This document shows positions 1-4,796 of a stretch of DNA of 7,095 nucleotides, piece by piece (position 1 is the stretch's first letter; the number at the start of each line of letters is the position of its first letter). The notes beneath the pieces were generated by a model. That model ran no database searches, was not told the DNA's origin, and worked only from the letters and a program-made list of their open reading frames with translations. The position numbers were made by a program, and so were the translations under genes. This DNA is from CADCVT01 sp036389485 (lineage in GTDB: Bacteria; Actinomycetota; Thermoleophilia; Solirubrobacterales; Solirubrobacteraceae), in assembly GCA_036389485.1 (NCBI GenBank), contig DASVPR010000001.1, positions 1 to 7,095 on the forward strand, in the 5' to 3' direction.

Positions 1-207
1 CCTACCGGCCCCAGACCAACGGCAAGGCTGAGCGCTTCATCCGGACGATGCTCGACGGCTGGGCCTACGGCGCGCTCTACCGAGACTCAGCAGAACGCAC
101 CGCCGCCCTTGACGGCTGGCTTTGGCACTACAACCATCGCCTCCGACACAGCGCCCTCAGCCGCCAGACCCCGGCCCAACGACTGAACAACCTGCTCGGC
201 GCTTACA
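1..207 (+). mobile_element. Right end of an IS481-family insertion sequence (partial)
   Basis: This is the 3' portion of an insertion sequence that enters from the left edge of the window. The family is assigned from the transposase tail it encodes. IS481-type elements have ends of the form TGT...ACA and often target CTAG. Here the sequence reads TTACA at 203-207, directly followed by GCTAGT at 208-213, so I place the element boundary after 207 and read GCTAGT as the likely target duplication. The left end is outside the window, so neither the inverted repeat nor the duplication can be confirmed. Confidence 0.6.
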
Positions 208-212
208 GCTAG
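3..212 (+). CDS. IS481-family transposase, C-terminal fragment (5' end outside window)
   Basis: The last 69 codons of a DDE transposase (rve integrase core) are present, in frame from position 3 to a TAG at 210-212. The visible start, YRPQTNGKAERF, is the conserved block that carries the third catalytic acidic residue (the Glu in KAERF). It is followed by the WLWHYNHRLRHSAL block and a LNNLLGAYS ending, which are typical of IS481-type transposases. The protein catalyses cut-and-paste or copy-out movement of its own element. The reading frame looks intact to its end. The stop codon lies in the putative CTAG target and not in the element itself, and it overlaps the stop codon of the convergent nrtR gene on the other strand. 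Whether the upstream part is intact cannot be seen. Confidence 0.88.
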   Translation, partial: YRPQTNGKAERFIRTMLDGWAYGALYRDSAERTAALDGWLWHYNHRLRHSALSRQTPAQRLNNLLGAYS

Positions 213-892
213 TTCTCGGGGGGTTTGAAGGCGGCGAGGGGGCGGGAGACGACGAGCTCGCGGCGCGTGAACGCGAACTCCGCCGCCGGCCGGCCTCCGG
301 CGGCGCCGGCGCGGCGGTGGCCTCCCGTCGGAGCGAGGAGCCCGTCGCGGCCGAGCACTCGGCCGAGGTTCGTCGGCGAGACCGCGTAGCCGAGCACCGC
401 CTCGTAGACGTCGGCGAGCTCGCGCAGCGTGAACCGCGGGGGCGCCAGGGCGAAGGCGGCGTTCGAGTACGAGAGCTTCCCGCGCAGCCGCTCGTGCGCC
501 CGCTCGATCGCGCCCGCGTGCCCGAACGCGACCGTCGGGAGCTCCTCGACCGGGTGCCAGGAGGTGTCCGGCGGCAGGTGCGGCTCCGCACCGCGCGGGA
601 TGAGCGCCAAATAGGACACATCGAGCAGCCACAGCTCCGGGTGCGTGTCCGCGCTGTGCGAGTCGAGCTGCTCGAGGTGCCCGACGTCGGTGACGCCGAC
701 CTTCTCCGCGAGGTGCCGCCGCATCGCGCCCTCGAGCGACTCGCCCTGGCGCACGAACCCGCCCGGCAACGACCAGCGGTCCTCCGCCGGCGGGCGCGAT
801 CGGCGCCACAGCAGCGTCTCCAAACGATCGGTCACGCGCAGCACGACAGCGTTCACGACCGGCGCGGCGAGGCGATAAGCAGGGCTGCTCAC
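209..892 (-). CDS. nrtR: NrtR-type transcriptional regulator of NAD biosynthesis (Nudix domain plus winged helix)
   Basis: The product is a 227-residue regulator. An N-terminal Nudix-like domain (about 8-145) is followed by a C-terminal winged helix (about 150-210, FTLRELADVYEAVLG, then a GRPAAEF wing). This architecture defines NrtR, which in known cases senses ADP-ribose or related NAD metabolites and represses NAD genes. The Nudix box begins normally (WSLPGGFVRQGE, G45 to E51), but the REuxEE part reads RHLAEK at 59-64: two metal-binding Glu positions are His and Lys. Hydrolysis is therefore unlikely and a pure sensor role is likely. The gene is divergent from nadA with 53 bp between the starts, a context also known for mycobacterial nrtR. 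The start is GTG at 892 with no Shine-Dalgarno; a TATTCT box at 904-899 lies 6 nt upstream, which suggests a leaderless mRNA. The length is close to that of other family members, so the adjacent insertion sequence seems to have left the protein essentially complete. Confidence 0.85.
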   Translation of the reverse strand: MSSPAYRLAAPVVNAVVLRVTDRLETLLWRRSRPPAEDRWSLPGGFVRQGESLEGAMRRHLAEKVGVTDVGHLEQLDSHSADTHPELWLLDVSYLALIPRGAEPHLPPDTSWHPVEELPTVAFGHAGAIERAHERLRGKLSYSNAAFALAPPRFTLRELADVYEAVLGYAVSPTNLGRVLGRDGLLAPTGGHRRAGAAGGRPAAEFAFTRRELVVSRPLAAFKPPEN

Positions 893-898
893 ACCGCC

Positions 899-904
899 AG
901 AATA
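899..904 (-). promoter_or_regulatory. Putative -10 box of nrtR (leaderless)
   Basis: Read on the minus strand, TATTCT at 904-899 matches the TAnnnT pattern of actinobacterial -10 boxes and lies 6 nt before the GTG start. That spacing would put the transcription start at or next to the start codon. No convincing -35 is seen; the place where one would fall is occupied by the palindrome at 905-927. Confidence 0.4.
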
Positions 905-927
905 GTTTATGCCCGCCAGGCGAAAAC
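905..927. promoter_or_regulatory. Imperfect 23-bp palindrome, candidate NrtR operator
   Basis: The arms are GTTT (905-908) and GCC (911-913), mirrored as GGC (919-921) and AAAC (924-927), centred on 916; 8 of 11 base pairs match. It is the only clear dyad in the nrtR-nadA gap and it lies exactly between the two putative -10 boxes (899-904 and 933-938). A bound repressor would therefore block both genes. NrtR binds a roughly 21-bp inverted repeat in other bacteria; assignment of this site to NrtR is inferred from position. Confidence 0.5.
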
Positions 928-932
928 CCTGC

Positions 933-938
933 TACGCT
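933..938 (+). promoter_or_regulatory. Putative -10 box of nadA (leaderless)
   Basis: TACGCT (TAnnnT) lies 7 nt upstream of the nadA ATG at 946. No Shine-Dalgarno precedes the ATG, so transcription probably starts at the A of the start codon. No good -35 is evident. Confidence 0.4.
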
Positions 939-945
939 CCGCGTC

Positions 946-1947
946 ATGTCCCTTGCGCTCCCGGTCGCCGGCCAGCTCTCGCCGCAGGACGTCACGCAGA
1001 TGCAGGCCGAGATCCGTGCGCTCGCCGAGGAGCGCGACGCCGTCATCCTGGCGCACAACTACCAGGTGCCGGAGGTCCAGGACGTCGCGCACTACGTCGG
1101 CGACAGCCTCGGCCTCAGCCGCCGGGCCGCGCAGGCCGAGGGCAGCACGATCGTCTTCTGCGGCGTGCACTTCATGGCCGAGACCGCGTCGATCCTCAGC
1201 CCGGACAAGACCGTCCTCATCCCCGACCTCGACGCCGGCTGCTCGCTCGCCGACTCGATCACGGCAGAGCAGCTCGCCGCCTGGAAGGCGAGGCACCCCG
1301 AGGCCATCGTCGTCATGTACGTCAACACGACGGCCGAGGTCAAGGCGCTCACCGACTACTGCGTCACGTCGTCGAACGCGGTCAACGTCGTCGAGCACAT
1401 CTACGCCACGCACGGGGAGGACACCGAGATCCTCTTCGGGCCGGACATGTTCCTCGGCGCGTACGTCGAGAAGGAGCTCGGGCGGAAGATGCACGTGTGG
1501 GACGGCGAGTGCCACGTCCACGCCGGCATCCGCCCGAGCGACATCGCCGAGACCCGCGCCGCCCACCCCGGCGCCGACTTCCTCATCCACCCCGAGTGCG
1601 GGTGCTCGACCTCGGTCATGGAGTACGTCGCGGCCGGCGACGTCGAGGCCGAGGGCGTCCACATGCTCTCCACCGGCGGGATGCTCAACTACGCGAAGAG
1701 CGCCGCGCCCGGCAGCACCGCGATCATGGCGACGGAGGTCGGGATGCTCCATCCGCTCAAGATGGCCGCGCCCGACGTCGACTTCATCGCCGCCAACGAG
1801 CGCGCGTCCTGCAAGTACATGAAGATGATCACGCTCCCGAAGCTGCGCGACAGCCTGCGGGAGATGCGGCACGAGGTGAAGGTGCCGGAAGCCGTCGCCG
1901 AGCGGGCCCGGATCCCGATCGAGCGGATGGTCGCGATCGGCGGCTAG
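946..1947 (+). CDS. nadA: Quinolinate synthase NadA ([4Fe-4S] enzyme)
   Basis: This 333-residue protein condenses iminoaspartate with dihydroxyacetone phosphate to quinolinate, the second step of de novo NAD synthesis, in the cytoplasm. Family blocks are clear: ILAHNYQVPEVQD (34-46), GDSLGLS (52-58), FCGVHFMAET (71-80), VNTTAEVKA (126-134), HPECGC (215-220) and the STGGM block (242-246). The three cluster cysteines by comparison with E. coli NadA are C99 (AGCSL), C189 (GECHVH) and C289 (ASCKYM). Length is within the usual 300-350 range and the ATG at 946 gives a complete N-terminus. It is divergent from nrtR. No nadB or nadC follows; the next gene is convergent and ends 13 bp away, so nadA is transcribed alone here and its partners must be elsewhere. 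Control by NrtR through the palindrome at 905-927 is inferred. Confidence 0.96.
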   Translation: MSLALPVAGQLSPQDVTQMQAEIRALAEERDAVILAHNYQVPEVQDVAHYVGDSLGLSRRAAQAEGSTIVFCGVHFMAETASILSPDKTVLIPDLDAGCSLADSITAEQLAAWKARHPEAIVVMYVNTTAEVKALTDYCVTSSNAVNVVEHIYATHGEDTEILFGPDMFLGAYVEKELGRKMHVWDGECHVHAGIRPSDIAETRAAHPGADFLIHPECGCSTSVMEYVAAGDVEAEGVHMLSTGGMLNYAKSAAPGSTAIMATEVGMLHPLKMAAPDVDFIAANERASCKYMKMITLPKLRDSLREMRHEVKVPEAVAERARIPIERMVAIGG

Positions 1948-1967
1948 GCGCTACGCCGCGCTACGCC
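1948..1967. repeat. Perfect tandem duplication of a 10-bp unit
   Basis: GCGCTACGCC occurs twice in direct succession (1948-1957 and 1958-1967). It spans the whole gap between the convergent stop codons of nadA and the nucleotidyltransferase-like gene and includes the latter's stop (1961-1963). It contributes to the hairpin at 1954-1976. Confidence 0.8.
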
Positions 1968-1976
1968 GGCGCGGCG
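1954..1976 (+). terminator. GC-rich hairpin after nadA, possible terminator without U-tract
   Basis: CGCCGCGC (1954-1961) pairs perfectly with GCGCGGCG (1969-1976) around a 7-nt loop, beginning 7 nt after the nadA stop. There is no T-run, but actinobacterial terminators often lack one. The 3' arm overlaps the end of the convergent gene. In DNA this GC-rich, chance hairpins are common, so the call is tentative. Confidence 0.35.
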
Positions 1977-2317
1977 AGCAGGTCCAGCCCGTAGCGCGCG
2001 GTCAGCTTCACGAGCTGGAGCGTCTCGACCTTGCGCTCGAACTCCGCGGGCGTGTACGCGTGGACGTCCGCCGGAGCACCCATTTCCGACGCGTCCCAGA
2101 GGGACCCCGCCTGGTAGACGCGCTCGAGCCACGGCACGCCGTCGAACGCCTCGGAGACGAGGAGCACGACCCACTCCGGCCCGCGCTCGCGCTGCGGCAG
2201 GGCGCCCTTCGCGTCGGCGACGCGCGCGCCGCCGACGATCGCGCGGTCCAGCGGCCAGCGGTCACCGATGCGCTGCAGGTAGCGGCGCAGCTCCGCCTCG
2301 TTGAGAGACCCACCCAC
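1961..2317 (-). CDS. Small nucleotidyltransferase-like protein, catalytic motif degenerate
   Basis: A protein of 118 residues is read from GTG at 2317, the only plausible start; no ATG or TTG is available near the conserved N-terminus, and only a weak GGGG lies upstream. The block VVLLVSEAFDGVPWLERVYQ followed by the tail DVHAYTPAEFERK resembles MNT-type nucleotidyltransferase-domain proteins, which carry a 'VS..FEGVP.LER' stretch and a 'YTPEEFE' tail. In active relatives a Gly-Ser/Gly motif is followed by Asp-x-Asp just before this stretch. Here IVGGARVAD is followed by GPEWVVLLVS, so the Asp pair reads Glu and Val. Nucleotide transfer is therefore doubtful; a structural or regulatory role, or an alternative chemistry, is possible. 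The family call rests on recalled motif similarity and its function is unknown. It lies 35 nt downstream of padR on the same strand, with a GC hairpin between them, and is convergent with nadA. Confidence 0.6.
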   Translation of the reverse strand: MGGSLNEAELRRYLQRIGDRWPLDRAIVGGARVADAKGALPQRERGPEWVVLLVSEAFDGVPWLERVYQAGSLWDASEMGAPADVHAYTPAEFERKVETLQLVKLTARYGLDLLAAPA

Positions 2318-2332
2318 CTGCCCCGGATTCTG

Positions 2333-2350
2333 GCGGCCGGAACCGGCCGC
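2333..2350 (-). terminator. Perfect 8-bp GC inverted repeat after padR
   Basis: GCGGCCGG and CCGGCCGC are separated by only AA (2341-2342), giving a compact hairpin in the padR transcript that begins 3 nt after the padR stop and ends 15 nt before the next start. There is no U-tract. It may be a terminator or attenuator between the two genes, or an mRNA-stabilising stem. Confidence 0.4.
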
Positions 2351-2352
2351 GG

Positions 2353-2868
2353 TCAAGGGTCGATGTCGCCCACCTCGCGCCAGAACCGCAGCCATTCGCG
2401 CTCGTGGGCGATCCCCGCCTCGAGCGCCAGCCGCTGGCCCTCCGGCAGCCACGCGCCGGCGGCCTCGTGCAGCTGCTCGTACTCGGCGAGCTTGCGCGCG
2501 TGCGCCTCGAGCTGCGCGCGCGCGAGCGGCGCCTTCTCGGCACCGAAGAAGAGCTGGAGCAGGCCCGGGCTGCGCAGCTCGCCCAGCGACGTCTCCGGCT
2601 CGGCGAGCCAGTCGCGCAGGGCAGCGCGGCCGGCCTTCGTCAGCCGGTAGGTGCGCCGCCGCCGGCCGCCCTTCTCGCGCTCCTCCGCCAGCAGCCCCGC
2701 CTTCGCCAGCCGCGCGGACTCGGTGTAGAGCTGCGCGTGCTGGATCGACCAGAAGTTGCCGACGCTCTGCGCCGCGAACTGCTTGACCTGGTAGGGCGTC
2801 GCCTCGCCGGCGCGCTCGATGAGGCCGAGCACCATGTACGAGACGGCTGTGAGACGGATCACACTCAT
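2353..2868 (-). CDS. PadR-family transcriptional regulator
   Basis: This 171-residue DNA-binding protein has an N-terminal PadR winged helix (about 5-87: LTAVSYMVLGLIERAGEATP, the recognition region with FWSIQHAQLYTESARLAKAGLL, and the Arg-rich wing GGRRRRTYRLTKAG). A C-terminal helical dimerisation domain of the Vir_act_alpha_C type follows (about 92-165). PadR proteins are ligand-responsive repressors, usually autoregulated and acting on an adjacent gene. I chose ATG at 2868 because the family homology begins there; the frame stays open to 3159 but that part is antisense to the oxygenase. No Shine-Dalgarno is present, and a TACTTT box (2886-2881) lies 12 nt upstream, so the leader is very short. 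The gene is divergent from the carotenoid oxygenase, its most likely target, through the inverted repeats at 2874-2905. The ligand is unknown; phenolics, drugs and lipids are known for other members. Confidence 0.9.
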   Translation of the reverse strand: MSVIRLTAVSYMVLGLIERAGEATPYQVKQFAAQSVGNFWSIQHAQLYTESARLAKAGLLAEEREKGGRRRRTYRLTKAGRAALRDWLAEPETSLGELRSPGLLQLFFGAEKAPLARAQLEAHARKLAEYEQLHEAAGAWLPEGQRLALEAGIAHEREWLRFWREVGDIDP

Positions 2869-2897
2869 TGGCAACCGTCCAAAGTAGACGGTACAGT
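2868..2897 (+). promoter_or_regulatory. Promoter of the carotenoid oxygenase operon
   Basis: TTGGCA (2868-2873) and TACAGT (2892-2897) are separated by 18 bp and resemble a housekeeping -35/-10 pair. Transcription would begin near 2904, leaving a leader of about 20 nt with a G-rich Shine-Dalgarno (GGGGG at 2913-2917, then GGAGG abutting the ATG). The -35 overlaps the padR start codon. Confidence 0.5.
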
Positions 2898-2905
2898 CTG
2901 GACGG
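2874..2905. promoter_or_regulatory. Interleaved inverted repeats, candidate PadR operator
   Basis: Three dyads overlap here: CCGTCCA (2875-2881) with TGGACGG (2899-2905), 7-bp perfect arms separated by 17 bp; ACCGTC (2874-2879) with GACGGT (2887-2892); and the near-perfect AGACGGTACAGTCT (2886-2899, 12 of 14 positions symmetric). All lie across the -35/-10 regions of both divergent promoters, where a repressor would act on both genes. Binding by the adjacent PadR protein is inferred. Confidence 0.55.
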
Positions 2906-2909
2906 ACAA
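2881..2909 (-). promoter_or_regulatory. Promoter of padR
   Basis: On the minus strand TTGTCC (2909-2904) and TACTTT (2886-2881) are spaced by 17 bp. This promoter overlaps the forward promoter of the carotenoid oxygenase almost completely, so the two probably compete and share one operator. Confidence 0.45.
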
Positions 2910-2923
2910 GACGGGGGTGGAGG

Positions 2924-4351
2924 ATGCTGGCACAGCAGACGGATGTCGAGCACGCGATCGGACTGCGGTCGCTGGAGGACGAGCGGGCGGGCGAGGCGCT
3001 GCGGGTCGAGGGCGAGATGCCGCCCTGGCTCACGGGATCCCTGCTGAGGACGGGCCCGGCGAAGTTCGAGGTCGGCGGGCGGTCGGTGAACCACTGGTTC
3101 GACGGCCTCGCGATGCTGCACCGCTTCGCCTTCGCGCACGGCGAGGTCACGTACGCCAACCGCTTCCTGCGCAGCCGCGCCTACGAGCACGCCGAGCGCA
3201 CAGGCGAGATCGGCTACCACGAGTTCGCGACCGATCCGTGCCGCTCGATCTTCCGCCGCGTCCAGACCGCGTTCTCGCCCAAGCTCACCGACAACGGCGC
3301 GGTGAACGTCGTGCGGCTGGGCGGCGAGACGCTCGCGCTGACCGAGACGCCGCTGCCCGTCGCCTTCGAGCCCGAGACGCTCGAGACGCTCGGCGTCACC
3401 GGCTGGGCGAAGGAGATCCCCGGCGTGATCACGATCGCGCACCCGCACTACGACTTCGCGACCGGCGAGATGCTGAGCTACGCCGCGCACCTCGGGCCGC
3501 GCAGCCGGTACCGGATGTACGCGGTCAGGCCGGACGGCGAGGTGCGCGTCTGGGCGGACGTGCCCGCCGACCGGCCCGCCTACATGCACAGCTTCGCGCT
3601 CACCGAGCGGTACGCGGTGCTGGCCGAGTGGCCGCTCACCGTCAACCCGCTGAAGCTCGCGCTCAGCGGCCGGCCGTTCATCGAGAACTACGCGTGGGAC
3701 CCCGAACGGGGGACGCGGTACACGGTGATCGACCGGCGCGACGGCTCGATCCGCGCGCGGGTGCAGGGCCCCGCCAGGTTCGTCTTCCACCACGTCAACG
3801 CGTTCGAGCGCGACGGCGAGCTGATCCTCGACGCGTCGACGTACGACGACCCGAGCATCATCGACCTGCTCTACGTCGACCGGATCCGCGCCGGGGCGGA
3901 GCTGCCGCCCGCGCGGCTCGTCCGCCACCGCGTGCCGCTCGACGGCGGCGACGTGACGCTCGAGCCGCTCGCCGATCCGGTGTTCGAGCTCGCGCGCATC
4001 GACTACCGGCACCGCAACACGCGCGACTACCGGTACGCGTGGGGCGCGAGCGACCGCTCCGGGCGGTGGCTGGACTCGCTGGTCAAGCTCGACGTCACGG
4101 GCATCGACGAGCCGCGCTGGTGGTTCCAGGACGGCTGCTACCCCGGCGAACCCGTGTTCGTCCGCCGCGACCGGCCGGACGAGGGCGTGCTGCTGTCGAT
4201 CGTGCTCGACGCCCGCCGCGAGACGTCGTTCCTGCTCGTGCTCGACGCGGACACGATGGAGGAGGTCGCCCGAGCGGAGGTACCGCACACCATCCCGTTC
4301 CATTTCCACGGAGACTTCTTCCGGGACGACAACGGCACAGGGGAGGCATGA
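2924..4351 (+). CDS. Carotenoid oxygenase (RPE65/BCO/CCD family, Fe(II) dioxygenase)
   Basis: This 475-residue seven-bladed propeller enzyme uses non-haem Fe(II) and O2 to cleave a conjugated double bond of a carotenoid, apocarotenoid or stilbene. The four iron-binding histidines are all visible: H173 (IAHPHYD), H222 (YMHSFALTE), H289 (VFHHVNAFE) and H462 (IPFHFHGDFF). Second-shell Glu residues follow H289 in NAFE and occur elsewhere. The forms TDNGAVNVV (122-130) and AHPHYD recall the animal BCO/RPE65 branch and its bacterial relatives more than plant NCED-type enzymes, so a retinal- or apocarotenoid-forming role is plausible but unproven; related stilbene cleavers cannot be excluded. Length fits the family. 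No signal peptide is present; such enzymes are cytosolic, sometimes associated with the membrane. It is the first gene of a two-gene operon and divergent from padR, which probably represses it. No carotenoid synthesis gene is seen in the window. Confidence 0.93.
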   Translation: MLAQQTDVEHAIGLRSLEDERAGEALRVEGEMPPWLTGSLLRTGPAKFEVGGRSVNHWFDGLAMLHRFAFAHGEVTYANRFLRSRAYEHAERTGEIGYHEFATDPCRSIFRRVQTAFSPKLTDNGAVNVVRLGGETLALTETPLPVAFEPETLETLGVTGWAKEIPGVITIAHPHYDFATGEMLSYAAHLGPRSRYRMYAVRPDGEVRVWADVPADRPAYMHSFALTERYAVLAEWPLTVNPLKLALSGRPFIENYAWDPERGTRYTVIDRRDGSIRARVQGPARFVFHHVNAFERDGELILDASTYDDPSIIDLLYVDRIRAGAELPPARLVRHRVPLDGGDVTLEPLADPVFELARIDYRHRNTRDYRYAWGASDRSGRWLDSLVKLDVTGIDEPRWWFQDGCYPGEPVFVRRDRPDEGVLLSIVLDARRETSFLLVLDADTMEEVARAEVPHTIPFHFHGDFFRDDNGTGEA

Positions 4352-4353
4352 CG

Positions 4354-4785
4354 ATGTGCGGGCATCGCAGGCACGTGGCGAGAGCGGCGGACGGCACGAC
4401 GGTCCGGTTCGCCGCGGACGAGAAGCGCGCTTCGGACGCCGAGCGCGACGCGGTGGTCAGCGACCTGCGCGCGCACGCGGGCGAGGGCCGGCTCAGCGTC
4501 GAGGAGCTCGACCAGCGGATCGCGGCGGCGCTCGCGGCGACGACGCGCGCGGAGCTGGCGCCGCTGCTGGACGACCTGCCGCGGCGGCCGCGCCCGGCGC
4601 GTGACCGCCGCGACTTCCAGGAGCACCTGCGCACCTACGTGATGATCATGGCGCTGCTCGTCGCGATCTGGGCGCTGACCGGCATGGGCTACTTCTGGCC
4701 GGTGTGGCCGATGCTCGGCTGGGGGATCGGCGTGATGTCGCACGCCAGCGCGGTGCGCGGGCGGCGCCGCAGCACGTTCGGCTGA
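4354..4785 (+). CDS. DUF1707 / 2TM domain membrane protein
   Basis: The product is 143 residues. A DUF1707 domain (about 25-77: RASDAERDAVVSDLRAHAGE, RLSVEELDQRI, ELAPLLDDLP) is followed by a 2TM domain with a FQEHLRTYV entry (88-95), two hydrophobic segments (about 96-110 and 113-129) and the YFWPVWPMLGWGIG hairpin. Both domains are common in actinomycetes; their molecular function is unknown, and membrane anchoring of a small cytoplasmic domain is the visible property. Two starts are possible. ATG at 4348 overlaps the oxygenase stop as ATGA but sits 1 nt from the GGGGAGG Shine-Dalgarno (4340-4346); ATG at 4354 has the better 7-nt spacing and is chosen, adding no loss of domain. Translational coupling with the oxygenase is likely, so the two are co-regulated by the promoter upstream of the oxygenase. 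It ends 11 bp from the convergent peptidase gene. Confidence 0.88.
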   Translation: MCGHRRHVARAADGTTVRFAADEKRASDAERDAVVSDLRAHAGEGRLSVEELDQRIAAALAATTRAELAPLLDDLPRRPRPARDRRDFQEHLRTYVMIMALLVAIWALTGMGYFWPVWPMLGWGIGVMSHASAVRGRRRSTFG

Positions 4786-4796
4786 CGCCCGGCCGC

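Noticed and set aside
209..892. nrtR as a pseudogene truncated by the insertion sequence
   Set aside because: The winged-helix domain is complete and the total length is normal for the family; only the last few residues could have been altered.
122..1822. Long plus-strand open frame of 566 codons across nrtR and the start of nadA
   Set aside because: It is antisense to nrtR and out of frame with nadA. Its translation is Arg/Pro/Ser-rich low complexity, typical of shadow frames in GC-rich DNA, with no recognisable domain.
907..1872. Minus-strand frame of 321 codons antisense to nadA
   Set aside because: It is a mirror frame of nadA, rich in Arg, Val, Gly and Asp, with no domain; nadA is unmistakable on the plus strand.
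2869..3159. Extended PadR start adding 97 residues
   Set aside because: The extension is antisense to the well-conserved oxygenase N-terminus and crosses the divergent promoter region; PadR homology begins at the ATG at 2868.
1961..4309. Single 782-codon minus-strand frame joining the nucleotidyltransferase-like gene with upstream sequence
   Set aside because: Only the last 118 codons show family similarity. The upstream part is antisense to the carotenoid oxygenase and overlaps padR in another frame, so it is an open frame caused by base composition.
4786..4796. Terminator between the DUF1707/2TM gene and the M16 peptidase gene
   Set aside because: The gap is 11 bp and only a 4-bp GC pairing could be drawn across it, which is not meaningful in DNA of this composition.
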